Positions 24,605 to 33,807 of a DNA stretch of 64,000 bases are shown piece by piece. Within the stretch, counting starts at the first letter, position 1. Every line of letters starts with the position of its first letter. The position numbers and the translations under genes were made by a program. Source of the stretch: Tepidiphilus sp. J10 (GTDB lineage Bacteria; Pseudomonadota; Gammaproteobacteria; Burkholderiales; Thiobacillaceae); NCBI GenBank assembly GCA_945897955.1, contig CAMDGQ010000007.1, positions 1 through 64,000 on the forward strand, given 5' to 3'. The notes beneath the pieces were generated by a model. It saw only the letters and a list, made by a program, of their open reading frames with translations, made no database searches and had not been told where the DNA came from.

Positions 24605-25954
24605 ATGAAAAAACCGATGCAACCCGCCTCTGGCGCGCTCACCGCGCCGCTCGAACTGCCCCTCGCGGCCGGCCCGGACATGACCGCCTGGACGCGCCAG
24701 GCACGCGCGATCAGCCTGACCCTGCTGATCTTTCTGGGTGGCTGGCTGCTCTGGTCGGTCATCGCCCCGCTCAGCGGCGCCATTGTTTCCAGCGGTGTGG
24801 TGAAGACCGAACTCAACCGGAAAACCATCCAGCACCAGGAAGGCGGCATCGTCAAAGCCATTCTGGTGCGTGAAGGCGAGACCGTGAAAGCCGGCCAGCC
24901 GCTGATCGAAATCGGCGATGTCCGCACCGATGCCACCAACAGCATCCTGCTCGATCGCCTTGCCTCCGAGCAGATCCGGCGCGCCAGGGTGCAAGCAGAA
25001 CTAATACTGGCGGCTGATTTTTCCGCGCCCAAGGTCGGCGGCGACGTCAAGCGCGCCGCCGAGTACATCGCCCGCGAACGCGCCATCTTTGTCGCCCAGC
25101 GCCGCACGCTGGACCAGCAGGTCGCCGTGCTGGAAGCGCAAATCAACGAAACCGAGCGCCAGATCAAGGCCCTGGAAGCGCAAAGCGCCGCCACCGAGCA
25201 ATCGCTGAAACTCTCGCGCGAAGAACTCGAAATCAACCGCAATCTGGTCAAGGAAGGCTTCATCCAGCGCACCCGGATTCTTGTGCTGGAACGGACCGTC
25301 ACCGACTACGCCAGCAACCTCGGCGAATTCCAGGGCAACCTCGCACAGGCGCGGCAACGCATCGACGACTATCGCCTGCGCATCGTGCAGACCCGCAACC
25401 AGTATCAGCAGCAGGCCGCTGCCGACCTCAAGGAAGCAGTCGCCCGCATCGACGAAGCGGAAGAACAATTGCGCTCCTCGCTCGACCAGGTCGAGCGACA
25501 AATCGTTCGTGCGCCGGTGGATGGCGTTGTCATGTCGCTGCGCGTCGGTGCGCCCGGCATGGCCATCGGCCCGCGTGAGCCCATTCTCGATGTCGTCCCG
25601 CTCAAGGAACGGCTGGTCGTGGAAGCACGCATCGACCCGAACGACATCGACCATGTCCGTGTCGGCGACAGCGCCGAAGTCCGCCTGTCCGCCTACGAAT
25701 ACCGCAAGATGCCCTTGCTGATCGGCAAGGTCGGCACTGTTTCGGCGGATCGCATCACCGACCAGCAAACCGGCCAGAGCTGGTACAGCGTGCTGATCGA
25801 TGTCGACGCCAGCAAACTGGCCGGCCACCCCGGCACCCAGATGCAGACCGGCATGACAGCAGAAGTCTTTGTCACCACCCCGGGCCGAACCCTGTTCGAA
25901 TACATGATGCGACCGTTGACCAACTACGCCACCCGGGGCATGCGCGAGCCCTGA
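24605..25954 (+). CDS. HlyD-family membrane-fusion adaptor of the type I system
   Basis: A 449-residue adaptor with one membrane helix near residues 35-55, a biotinyl-lipoyl-like segment (IVKAILVREGETVKAGQPLIEIGD), a long coiled coil (residues 110-280) and a C-terminal beta-barrel (RAPVDGVVMSLRVGAPG; VVPLKERLVVEARIDPNDIDHV). This is the PrtE/HlyD pattern linking the inner-membrane ABC protein to TolC. It follows the ABC gene and precedes a glycosyltransferase gene by ten bases, so all three are probably co-transcribed. Confidence 0.91.
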   Translation: MKKPMQPASGALTAPLELPLAAGPDMTAWTRQARAISLTLLIFLGGWLLWSVIAPLSGAIVSSGVVKTELNRKTIQHQEGGIVKAILVREGETVKAGQPLIEIGDVRTDATNSILLDRLASEQIRRARVQAELILAADFSAPKVGGDVKRAAEYIARERAIFVAQRRTLDQQVAVLEAQINETERQIKALEAQSAATEQSLKLSREELEINRNLVKEGFIQRTRILVLERTVTDYASNLGEFQGNLAQARQRIDDYRLRIVQTRNQYQQQAAADLKEAVARIDEAEEQLRSSLDQVERQIVRAPVDGVVMSLRVGAPGMAIGPREPILDVVPLKERLVVEARIDPNDIDHVRVGDSAEVRLSAYEYRKMPLLIGKVGTVSADRITDQQTGQSWYSVLIDVDASKLAGHPGTQMQTGMTAEVFVTTPGRTLFEYMMRPLTNYATRGMREP

Positions 25955-25963
25955 ACTAATCTA

Positions 25964-27214
25964 ATGAAACTGCTGTTGGTCCACCAGAACTTCCCAGGCC
26001 AATACAAGCACCTCGCCGCGCGTTTCGGCGCCGATCCCGGGGTACAGGTTGTCGCCATCGGCGAGCAGGACAATCTCTCCAAACGACCCGACATCCCCGG
26101 CGTACAGCGCCTGGCCTATCGCGTTGCGCGAGAAGTCGGCAAGGAAATACACCCCTACCTGCGCAACATCGAAGCCGCCGTGCTGCGCGGACAGGCTGTC
26201 GCCCGCATCGCCATGCAACTGCGCGCAAAAGGCTTCGTGCCCGACCTGATCTGCGCTCACCCGGCCTGGGGCGAAGCGTTATACCTGCGTGAAATCTTCC
26301 CCGACAGCCGCATCCTCGCTTTCTTCGAGTTCTATTACCTAAGCCAGGGCGCCGACATGGGCTTCGACCCTGAGTTTCCCGCCACGCTGGACGACCACCT
26401 GCGCATCCGCACCTGGAACATGGTGCAGCAATCCAGCTTTTTCTCGGCCGACGCCGGCATCACCCCCACGCGCTGGCAAGCCTCGGTCTATCCAGCCGAA
26501 TTCCAGGCGAAGATGAACATCATCCACGACGGCATCGACACCGATACGCTGCGCCCAAACCCGGCCGCCCGTTTCCCTCTGTCGGACGGCCGCTTCCTGA
26601 CGCGCAGCGACGAAGTCATCAGTTTCATCAGCCGAGGCCTCGAACCCTATCGTGGCTTCCATATCTTCATGCGCGCCCTGCCCGACCTGATGCGACGCCG
26701 ACCGAACGCGCAAATCGTCATCGTCGGCGGCGACACCCCCAGCTACGGCCGCCGCCCGAAGGATGCCGCCAACTGGCGCGAATACCTGTTGCGCGAAATC
26801 GGCGACGAAATCGACCCAAACCGCCTGCACTTTGTCGGCAAGATTCCCTACCCCGGATTCGTCAGCCTGTTGCAGATATCGCGCGCGCACGTTTACCTCA
26901 GTTACCCGTTCGTGCTGTCCTGGTCGATGCTGGAAGCCATGGCCGCCGGCGCCCCGGTCATCGCCTCGCGCACCCCGCCGGTAACCGAATTCATTCGGCA
27001 CGAGACAAACGGTCTGCTGTTCGACTTCTTCGACCGGCAAGCCCTGGTCGAAGCAGTCTGTCGCGCATTGGACGATGCCGACCTGAGTCAGGCCCTGACC
27101 CGGTCGGCTCGCCAGACCATCGTCGAAGGCTACGACCTGGAACGGGTCTGTCTGCCGGCCCAAATCAAACTGATGCAAGCATTGGCTCGGCCCCTGGCAG
27201 AGCCAAATCAATAA
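25964..27214 (+). CDS. Glycosyltransferase family 4 protein
   Basis: A 416-residue GT-B-fold glycosyltransferase. The N-terminal domain begins LLLVHQNFPGQYKHLA, typical of the group with a Glyco_trans_4_3-like domain. The C-terminal domain has FISRGLEPYRGFHIFMRALP, IVIVGGD, and the E-x7-E type region SWSMLEAMAAGAPVIASRTPPVTEFI near residue 330. It should add a sugar from a nucleotide donor onto the EPS lipid carrier or onto a secreted product. Donor and acceptor cannot be read. Last gene of the EPS/T1SS operon, convergent with rsgA. Confidence 0.88.
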   Translation: MKLLLVHQNFPGQYKHLAARFGADPGVQVVAIGEQDNLSKRPDIPGVQRLAYRVAREVGKEIHPYLRNIEAAVLRGQAVARIAMQLRAKGFVPDLICAHPAWGEALYLREIFPDSRILAFFEFYYLSQGADMGFDPEFPATLDDHLRIRTWNMVQQSSFFSADAGITPTRWQASVYPAEFQAKMNIIHDGIDTDTLRPNPAARFPLSDGRFLTRSDEVISFISRGLEPYRGFHIFMRALPDLMRRRPNAQIVIVGGDTPSYGRRPKDAANWREYLLREIGDEIDPNRLHFVGKIPYPGFVSLLQISRAHVYLSYPFVLSWSMLEAMAAGAPVIASRTPPVTEFIRHETNGLLFDFFDRQALVEAVCRALDDADLSQALTRSARQTIVEGYDLERVCLPAQIKLMQALARPLAEPNQ

Positions 27215-27231
27215 AACTCACGGAAGTATTA

Positions 27232-28098
27232 CTACCCGCTCAACTGCCCGATCAGGCTTTGATAGACCCGCAGCCGGTTCGGCAGCATGTCCCCTGCTTG
27301 TACCGCCGCCAGCACGGCGCAGCCGGGTTCCTTCAGGTGGCGGCAGTTATAGAAACGGCACTGTCCGGCGCGGTCGCGAATTTCCGGGAAGGCATCCATC
27401 AGCGCGGCAGCGGTGAGATGTTGCAGGCCGAATTCCTGCATGCCGGGCGAGTCGATCAGGTCGCCGCCGCCGGCTGTCGGCAAGTGGTAAAGGCGAGCCT
27501 GCGTGGTGGTGTGTTTGCCGGCATCGAGCGCGAGCGAGATTTCGCCGGTAGCAGCACCCGCATCGGGAATCAGATGATTCAGCAGCGTGCTCTTGCCGAC
27601 ACCGGATGCTCCGACCAGAACGCTGGTCTTGCCGCCGAGCAGGGTCTGGAGTTCGGTCAGATCGCCGCGCGCCGATACAGTGATCTGCGGATATCCCAAC
27701 CGGGCGTAAGTCTCCAGATGTCGATGCAGCGCCTGGGTTTCCGGCAAGTCGGCTTTGTTCAGCACGATCAATACCGGAATATCGGCGCTTTCGCAGGCGA
27801 CCAGACAACGGATCAGCAGTTCTTCACGGAAATACGGAACGGCGGCGACCACGACGACGGCCTGGTCGAGATTGGCGGCGATCAGCTTGCTGCGGAATTC
27901 GTCGGAGCGATAAAGCAGATTCCTGCGCGGCGCGACGTTTTCGATGACGCCGTTATCGACATGAGTCAGGTTGAAATCGACCCGATCACCACAGACGATG
28001 TCGCTTTTACGGCCCCGGGTGACACATTCGACGATGTTCTCGCCGTCGTCGATCAGGAATCGGCGGCCGTGCGCGGCGACGACACGGCCGCTGATCAA
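27232..28098 (-). CDS. rsgA: Small ribosomal subunit biogenesis GTPase RsgA
   Basis: A 288-residue circularly permuted GTPase that helps mature the 30S subunit. The motif order is diagnostic: OB domain first, then G4 LNKADLPE, then G1 GASGVGKSTLLNHL and G3 DSPGMQEFGL. The C-terminal zinc-binding module is CRFYNCRHLKEPGC. Length is normal. The rsgA-phhB-cytochrome-ste24 gene string, divergent from orn, is a familiar betaproteobacterial neighbourhood. It ends 17 bases from the convergent glycosyltransferase gene. Confidence 0.95.
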   Translation of the reverse strand: MISGRVVAAHGRRFLIDDGENIVECVTRGRKSDIVCGDRVDFNLTHVDNGVIENVAPRRNLLYRSDEFRSKLIAANLDQAVVVVAAVPYFREELLIRCLVACESADIPVLIVLNKADLPETQALHRHLETYARLGYPQITVSARGDLTELQTLLGGKTSVLVGASGVGKSTLLNHLIPDAGAATGEISLALDAGKHTTTQARLYHLPTAGGGDLIDSPGMQEFGLQHLTAAALMDAFPEIRDRAGQCRFYNCRHLKEPGCAVLAAVQAGDMLPNRLRVYQSLIGQLSG

Positions 28099-28113
28099 TG
28101 GTGCAATGCCATA

Positions 28114-28467
28114 TTACAGATCGAACAGCGCGTCGATCTTGGCGGCGCAAATGAAGTCGGATTCCGACAGGCCGTTGATCGCGTGGGTGATGTATTCGAC
28201 CCGGCAGGTATTCCAGCCCACGCTCAGGTCGGGGTGATGGCCCTGCTGGTGCGAGACCCACGCGATGGCGTTGACGAAAGTCATCGTGATGTAGTGGTCG
28301 GCGAACTTGAAATCGCGCCGCAGCTTGCCATCGACGACTTGCCAGTCTTTTGCCAGCTTGGGCATCAGCGCGGCAATTTCGTCGACGGTCAGCGGCGGAA
28401 TGCCGCCTTCGCAGGGTTTGCACTTGCCCTTGGACAAGTCGCAGAAGGTATCGGTCATGGTTGTCAT
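28114..28467 (-). CDS. phhB: Pterin-4a-carbinolamine dehydratase
   Basis: A 117-residue DCoH/PhhB enzyme that dehydrates 4a-hydroxytetrahydropterin. The active-site motif HQQGHHPDLSVGWN is intact. An N-terminal extension contains CDLSKGKCKPCEGG, a cysteine-bearing lead typical of proteobacterial forms. ATG 28467 overlaps the stop of the small cytochrome gene (ATGA); a second ATG three codons later is also possible. No phenylalanine hydroxylase gene is nearby, so the pterin served is unknown. Confidence 0.92.
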   Translation of the reverse strand: MTTMTDTFCDLSKGKCKPCEGGIPPLTVDEIAALMPKLAKDWQVVDGKLRRDFKFADHYITMTFVNAIAWVSHQQGHHPDLSVGWNTCRVEYITHAINGLSESDFICAAKIDALFDL

Positions 28468-28781
28468 TTGAACTTGTAAAACTGTCCGTTCAGGTAGGCC
28501 GAAAGATGCAGTTCGTCTTCCGGGAACAGCTGGTTGCCGAGCATGGAATTGCAGGTAGTGATCTGTTGGCTCAAACCTGAGGCGCTTTTTACGCGGCGGT
28601 CGGCGCGGGTGTAGATCTTGCTGCCGTCGCCGCCGAAGCGGGCGACATGGCAATCCTTGCATTGTTTGTCATGCGTCGCCTGGCCGGCTTTCGGATCGCC
28701 TTTATCAAAGGGGGCGGCGACAGCGGGCGTGATCAGCACCGGGGTGACTGCGAGGGCTAGAACGATGGCGAGGGTTTTCAT
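28464..28781 (-). CDS. Small periplasmic monohaem cytochrome c
   Basis: A 105-residue protein: signal peptide (MKTLAIVLALAVTPVLITPAVA), one haem site CKDCH preceded by KAGQATHDKQ, and a short C-terminal helix (FPEDELHLSAYLNGQFYKFK). The pattern is that of small cytochrome c proteins encoded beside phhB and ste24 in betaproteobacteria. A strong GGAGGAAA ribosome site precedes ATG 28781. An electron-carrier role is inferred; partner unknown. Confidence 0.85.
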   Translation of the reverse strand: MKTLAIVLALAVTPVLITPAVAAPFDKGDPKAGQATHDKQCKDCHVARFGGDGSKIYTRADRRVKSASGLSQQITTCNSMLGNQLFPEDELHLSAYLNGQFYKFK

Positions 28782-28806
28782 GCGCGTTTCCTCCAATTGA
28801 AAATAA

Positions 28807-30081
28807 TCAGGCCTGTACGGCTTGCAGATTGCGGGTTTGCGTGTCGTAGGACTCGAGTTTTGCAATTCGTTCCACCGCCTTCGGGTGGCTGTCATAGAAC
28901 AGCGAATAGATCGGGTCCGGGGTCAGTGTGGCAGCGTTGTCGCGATACATCCGCACCAGCGCGGAGACGAGATGGCCGGGATGGGTCAATTCGGCGGCAA
29001 ACGCGTCAGCCTCGAATTCATGCTTGCGCGAATACAGGCTCATCAGCGGCGAAACCGGAAACAGGAACACCGGCAGCGTGAGGAAGAACAGCGCCAGCGC
29101 GCTTGCGTCGGTCTGGCTGGTGACGCCGAGGCCCTGGTAGAACCAGTCTGCTTCCTTCAACGTCGCAAGCAATGCCAGCATGACCAGACTGAGTACGAAC
29201 ATCAGGCCGATGCGCTTGACGATATGGCGGCGCTTGAAATGGCCGAGTTCGTGCGCCAGCACGGCTTCGATCTGTTCCGGCGTCAGTTGCGACAGCAAGG
29301 TGTCGTAGAACACGATGCGCTTGTTCTTGCCGAGGCCGGTGAAGTAGGCGTTGCCGTGGCTGGAGCGGCGTGAGCCGTCCATCACAAAGACACCGCTGGC
29401 ATGAAAGCCGGCGCGCGCGAGCAGGTCTTCGATGCGTTGCTTCAGACTGGCGTCGGCCAGCGGTGTGAACTTGTTGAACAGCGGCGCAATCAGGGTGGGA
29501 TAAACCGTCAGGATCAACAGATTGAAGCCCATCCAGACCGCCCAGACCCAAAGCCACCAGGCTTCGCCCATGATGCCCATCAACCAGAGTACGAGCAGGA
29601 TCAGCGGCCCGCCAAGAGCGAAGCCAAGCAAGGTCTGCTTGAGCAGGTCGGCAAAGAAACCGGCCGGGGTCTGGCGATTGAAGCCGAAGCGGCTTTCGAT
29701 ACGGAACTGGTGATACAAACTGAGCGGCAATTCGACCGCGCCGCTGATCAGGGTCAGCCCGAGCAGGACGCCAACGCCGGCCAGCAGCGGTTCTGAAATC
29801 GCGCCGGACAGGCTGTCATGCAACCATTGCAGGCCGCCACCGAGGGTGAAGGCATACAGCAGAGCGCCTTCCAGAACCAGGTTGATCAGGCCGACGCGCG
29901 CCTTGGCCAGCGTGTAGGACGCGGCTTTCTGATGCTCGGCGAGCGGTATGCTGGCGGCGAAAGCGTTCGGCGGGGTGTCGCGGTGTAGCCAGACATGCCG
30001 CATCTGACGCAGCAGCAACCATAATTTCAGGCCGAACGCGACGCAGAATGCGGCCAAAAATATGCTTTGAAATGAAGGCAT
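28807..30081 (-). CDS. M48 membrane metalloprotease (Ste24/CAAX protease-like)
   Basis: A 424-residue polytopic protease with the zinc motif HELGH in AVLAHELGHFKRRH and the downstream EFEADAFA, giving the third ligand. Several long hydrophobic helices surround the catalytic domain, as in Ste24. The N-terminal region FLAAFCVAFGLKLWLLLRQMRHV and HQKAASYTLAKAR also fit. The start is set at ATG 30081; an in-frame extension to 30153 would overlap the orn promoter region and lacks hydrophobic character. Bacterial members probably act in membrane protein quality control. No CAAX substrate is expected. Confidence 0.88.
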   Translation of the reverse strand: MPSFQSIFLAAFCVAFGLKLWLLLRQMRHVWLHRDTPPNAFAASIPLAEHQKAASYTLAKARVGLINLVLEGALLYAFTLGGGLQWLHDSLSGAISEPLLAGVGVLLGLTLISGAVELPLSLYHQFRIESRFGFNRQTPAGFFADLLKQTLLGFALGGPLILLVLWLMGIMGEAWWLWVWAVWMGFNLLILTVYPTLIAPLFNKFTPLADASLKQRIEDLLARAGFHASGVFVMDGSRRSSHGNAYFTGLGKNKRIVFYDTLLSQLTPEQIEAVLAHELGHFKRRHIVKRIGLMFVLSLVMLALLATLKEADWFYQGLGVTSQTDASALALFFLTLPVFLFPVSPLMSLYSRKHEFEADAFAAELTHPGHLVSALVRMYRDNAATLTPDPIYSLFYDSHPKAVERIAKLESYDTQTRNLQAVQA

Positions 30082-30188
30082 TAGCGTGATTTTTTGAATG
30101 AAACCAGAGTGGCTCCGGGCGGCCGATTGTGCCACAAACTGTGCCACAATCACGCGCCCTCAATCGACGCCGTTTCGGCCTTTACCGC

Positions 30189-30734
30189 ATGCCGCAAAAC
30201 AACACTCATCTGGTCTGGATCGACATGGAAATGTCCGGTCTGAACCCCGACACCGATGCCGTTCTGGAAGTCGCCTTGGTAGTAACCGACAAGGATCTCA
30301 ACCTGGTCGAGGAAGGCCCGGTGCTGGTGTTGCATCAGCCCGACGCCGTGCTCGATGCGATGGACAACTGGAACAAGGGCACGCATGGCAAATCCGGCCT
30401 GATCGACAAGGTCAAAGCATCCACGCTGACGGCAGCGGAAGTTTCGCAACGGATGATCGAGTTCATGAAGCTGCATGTGCCGGCGCGCACCTCGCCGATG
30501 TGCGGCAACTCGATCTGCCAGGACCGCCGCTTCATGGCGCGCCATCTGCCCGACATGGAAGCCTATTTTCATTACCGCAATCTGGATGTCTCCACGCTGA
30601 AGGAACTGGCCGGCCGCTGGCGGCCTGAGCTGAAGGACGGCTTCAAGAAGGCCAACAGCCATACCGCGCTGGCCGACATCCAGGAATCCATCGAAGAACT
30701 CAAGTATTACCGCGAACATTTCATCAAAATCTAG
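30189..30734 (+). CDS. orn: Oligoribonuclease
   Basis: A 181-residue DEDDh exonuclease that finishes RNA decay by degrading 2-5 nt fragments, including pGpG. Catalytic motifs are visible: WIDMEMSGL (DxE), [13 protein letters not shown], and [13 protein letters not shown] (the H and last D). Starting at ATG 30189 gives the normal Orn length; a longer in-frame version is unlikely. Divergent from the Ste24-like gene. Confidence 0.96.
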   Translation: MPQNNTHLVWIDMEMSGLNPDTDAVLEVALVVTDKDLNLVEEGPVLVLHQPDAVLDAMDNWNKGTHGKSGLIDKVKASTLTAAEVSQRMIEFMKLHVPARTSPMCGNSICQDRRFMARHLPDMEAYFHYRNLDVSTLKELAGRWRPELKDGFKKANSHTALADIQESIEELKYYREHFIKI

Positions 30735-30782
30735 CGAATCGCGAGTCGCCACTCGCCACTTGCCAATAAACAAGAGGAAATC

Positions 30783-33335
30783 ATGAAACCCGGTACGCCG
30801 TTCGTTGTTGAAGTCAATCCACGCATTCCGCGTCGCCTGTCTCGCCTTTCCGAACTGGCGGACAACCTCTGGTATGGCTGGGACCGCCCCAGCCGGACAC
30901 TGTTCGCGCGTCTGCATCCCGGTCTGTGGGACGCGGTCAACCACAATCCGAAAGCCTTCCTGAAACGGGTGGACGAAGAGCGTCTGACCGAGGCGGCGGA
31001 AGACCACATCTTCCTGGGCAGCTACAACCGCGTGCTGTCGGCGTTCGACACCTACATGAGCGAGCCGCTGCGGCGCGACATGCAGCTCGAACTGCATCCG
31101 GGCGATCTGATCGCCTACTTCTGCGCCGAATTCGGTTTCCACGAGAGCTTCCCGGTCTATTCCGGCGGCCTCGGCATCCTTGCCGGCGACCATTGCAAGT
31201 CGGCCTCCGACATGCGCTTGCCGTTCATCGCCGTCGGGCTGCTCTACCGCCAGGGTTACTTCTTCCAGCGCATCGACAACGACGGCAACCAGATTGCCAA
31301 CTACACCGATTCCGAGTTCGACGATCTGCCGGTACATCCGGCCATGAGCGAGGAAGGCGGCGAAGTCCACATCCAGATCGAACTGCCCGGCCGCATGCTG
31401 GAGGTCAAGGTCTGGGAAGCGCATGTCGGCCATGTCCGCCTGTGCCTGCTCGACACCGACCTGCCCGTCAACAGCGTCGAAGACCGCTATATCACGCACC
31501 AGCTCTACGGCGGCGACAAGCACACACGCATTCAGCAGGAGATCGTGCTCGGCGTCGGCGGCATGCGCGCGCTGGAGAAGCTGGGGGTCAAGCCCACCGC
31601 CTATCACATCAACGAAGGCCATGCCGCCTTCCTGGTGCTGGAACGGGTGCGGCGCAAGGTGCAGGGCGGACTCTCTTTCCATGCCGCGCTGGAGGCGGTG
31701 GCGGCCAATACCGTGTTCACCACGCACACGCCGGTACCGGCCGGGCACGACCATTTCGGCGAGGAAATGGTGTGGGACTACTTTGCCCGCTGCTGCAACG
31801 ACCTTGGCGTCAGTCGCGCCGAATTCATGCGCCTGGGCGGCGCCGAGCATGGCCAGGACTTCAACATGACCAAGCTGGCCCTGCATGGATCACGCCACCA
31901 CAACGGCGTCTCGCGAATTCACGGCCAGGTTTCGTCGCACATTCTTTCCGACATGTGGCCGCAACTGTCGCCGGAAGATTCGCCGATGGGCTACATCACC
32001 AACGGCGTCCATGTTTCCACCTTCCTGGCCCAGGAATGGCAGGATCTGTTCGACAACAAGCTCGGTTACGAATGGCGCCGGCGGCTGGCCGACATCGAGT
32101 TCTGGAGCAAGGTGGATGCCATCCCGGATCACCATTTCTGGTCCGTGCATCAGGCCCTGAAAACCCAGATGCTGCACAGCCTGCACCATCGCATTACCCA
32201 GCAACACCTGCGCAATCATGGTTCCGAGGCGCACCTGGAGCGCATGCTCAAGTACGCCAATCCGCTTGATCCCAACGTGCTGACCATCGGCTTCGCGCGT
32301 CGCTTCGCGACCTACAAACGCGCCACGCTGATGTTTGAAAACATGGACTGGATGCGCCAGATCATCAACGATGCCGACCGGCCGGTGCTGTTCATTTTCG
32401 CCGGCAAGGCGCACCCGGCCGACAAGCCCGGCCAGGAGTTGATCCGCCGCATCCACGAAATCTCGCGCTGGCCCGAGTTCGAGGGCAAGTTGCTGATGGT
32501 GGAAGGCTATGACCTCGGCTTCGCGCGCCGGCTGGTGTCCGGCTGCGATGTCTGGCTGAACAACCCGATCTATCCGCTGGAAGCCTCAGGCACCTCCGGC
32601 ATGAAGGCGGCGATGAACGGCGTGCTCAACCTGTCGGTTACCGACGGCTGGTGGGACGAGGGCTACGACGGCGCCAACGGCTGGGCGATCAAGCCGGCGC
32701 CGGAAAATTACGACGACGGTCGGCGCAACCGGGAAGACAGCCAGACCCTTTATGAACTGCTGCAGGATCAGGTTATCCCGATGTATTACCGCCGGCATGA
32801 ACTCGGCTTCTCAGCCGAGTGGGTCAAGATGGCCAAGCGCTCGATCACCACCCTGCTGCCGCGCTTCAACTCCACCCGCATGGTCACGGAATATGTGAAC
32901 AAGTTCTACGGTCCGGCCTCGCGCCAATGGCGGCGCTATTCCGAGAACGGCTTTGCCGGCGCGCAAAACCTGGCGGCCTGGAAGACCAAGGTGCGCCAGG
33001 CCTGGAGCGGCGTCACGCTGAAACGCCAGGAGGAGCCGCTGAAACGCATCACCTACGGCGAGAGCATCGAACTCAAGGTAGCGGTCAATCTGAATGGTTT
33101 GCAACCCGAGGACGTCCGCGTCGAAGTGCTGGTCGGTCGCGCTTCCAAGCAGGGCCAGGACAAGGATATCCAGGCCGTGCCGATGAAGCCGGAAGACTGG
33201 TCGGGCAGCGAATGCCAGTACCGGCTGGAACTGACGCCGGAACTATGCGGCAAGCTGCTCTACCGGGTGCGCATCTATCCGTACCACGAAATGCTGACGC
33301 ATCCGTTCGAAACCGGGTTGATGATCTGGCTTTGA
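30783..33335 (+). CDS. glgP: Alpha-glucan phosphorylase (GlgP family with DUF3417 N-terminus)
   Basis: An 850-residue enzyme that releases glucose-1-phosphate from glycogen or other alpha-glucans. The N-terminal DUF3417 segment (RRLSRLSELADNLWYGWD) marks the bacterial/archaeal short phosphorylase family. The PLP site EASGTSGMKAAMNG, with its lysine, and SGGLGILAGDHCKSASD are intact. AAGAGGAAATC stands before ATG 30783. The last 150 residues form an extra domain found in this family. A small GCGAGT/ACTCGC hairpin lies between orn and this gene. No other glycogen gene is nearby. Confidence 0.93.
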   Translation: MKPGTPFVVEVNPRIPRRLSRLSELADNLWYGWDRPSRTLFARLHPGLWDAVNHNPKAFLKRVDEERLTEAAEDHIFLGSYNRVLSAFDTYMSEPLRRDMQLELHPGDLIAYFCAEFGFHESFPVYSGGLGILAGDHCKSASDMRLPFIAVGLLYRQGYFFQRIDNDGNQIANYTDSEFDDLPVHPAMSEEGGEVHIQIELPGRMLEVKVWEAHVGHVRLCLLDTDLPVNSVEDRYITHQLYGGDKHTRIQQEIVLGVGGMRALEKLGVKPTAYHINEGHAAFLVLERVRRKVQGGLSFHAALEAVAANTVFTTHTPVPAGHDHFGEEMVWDYFARCCNDLGVSRAEFMRLGGAEHGQDFNMTKLALHGSRHHNGVSRIHGQVSSHILSDMWPQLSPEDSPMGYITNGVHVSTFLAQEWQDLFDNKLGYEWRRRLADIEFWSKVDAIPDHHFWSVHQALKTQMLHSLHHRITQQHLRNHGSEAHLERMLKYANPLDPNVLTIGFARRFATYKRATLMFENMDWMRQIINDADRPVLFIFAGKAHPADKPGQELIRRIHEISRWPEFEGKLLMVEGYDLGFARRLVSGCDVWLNNPIYPLEASGTSGMKAAMNGVLNLSVTDGWWDEGYDGANGWAIKPAPENYDDGRRNREDSQTLYELLQDQVIPMYYRRHELGFSAEWVKMAKRSITTLLPRFNSTRMVTEYVNKFYGPASRQWRRYSENGFAGAQNLAAWKTKVRQAWSGVTLKRQEEPLKRITYGESIELKVAVNLNGLQPEDVRVEVLVGRASKQGQDKDIQAVPMKPEDWSGSECQYRLELTPELCGKLLYRVRIYPYHEMLTHPFETGLMIWL

Positions 33336-33340
33336 GTCGC

Positions 33341-33414
33341 GTGAAAAGTGACTCACCGCTGCGCGGCTCAGGTGAAACGTGAACAGTGTGCCCACGTTTC
33401 ACGTTTCACTTTTC
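33341..33414. repeat. Nested inverted repeats between glgP and crcB
   Basis: Outer arms GTGAAAAGTG (33341-33350) and CACTTTTCAC (33405-33414) enclose inner arms GTGAAACGTG (33370-33379) and CACGTTTCAC (33391-33400). All arms are perfect and closely similar to each other. The structure could fold as a two-tier hairpin in the glgP-crcB transcript or be a decayed repeat element. It does not match the fluoride riboswitch. Confidence 0.65.
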
Positions 33415-33427
33415 ACCCTTCACCCCC

Positions 33428-33805
33428 ATGACCACTTTCCTCGCCATCGGACTTGGCGCCGCCATCGGCGCCTGGCTGCGCTGGGGGCTGGGTTTGTGGC
33501 TGAACCCGGTGTTTCCGACGCTGCCTTACGGCACGCTGGCGGCGAATCTGCTTGGCGGTTATCTGGTCGGCGTCACGGTGGCCTACTTTGCACAACACCC
33601 GGGGTTGCCGCCGGAAGTCAGGCTGTTCGCGATCACCGGTTTTCTCGGCGGCCTGACCACCTTCTCCACCTTTTCCGCCGAAGTTTTCACGCTGATCAGC
33701 CGCAACCAGCTCGGCTGGGCGTTGACGGCGGCCTCGGCGCACCTGTTCGGCTCGCTGGCGATGACGGCGCTGGGCGTGTGGACATTCAAACTGTTGCGGG
33801 GTTGA
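33428..33805 (+). CDS. crcB: Fluoride channel CrcB (Fluc)
   Basis: A 125-residue four-helix membrane protein of the Fluc family, which exports fluoride as a dimer. Motifs LGAAIGAWLRWGLG, YGTLAANLLGGYLVG and GFLGGLTTFSTFSAE (the central GGxTTFSTF) are complete. The start is ATG 33428; an upstream in-frame stretch comes from the repeat and is not coding. Followed after two bases by a DUF190 gene, a common partner. Confidence 0.94.
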   Translation: MTTFLAIGLGAAIGAWLRWGLGLWLNPVFPTLPYGTLAANLLGGYLVGVTVAYFAQHPGLPPEVRLFAITGFLGGLTTFSTFSAEVFTLISRNQLGWALTAASAHLFGSLAMTALGVWTFKLLRG

Positions 33806-33807
33806 GC

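Noticed and set aside
30150-31886. Minus-strand open frame of 578 codons opposite orn and glgP
   Set aside because: Both genes on the other strand have complete family motifs; the shadow has none.
33336-33427. Fluoride riboswitch before crcB
   Set aside because: The region has only simple inverted repeats; the conserved crcB-motif core was not found.
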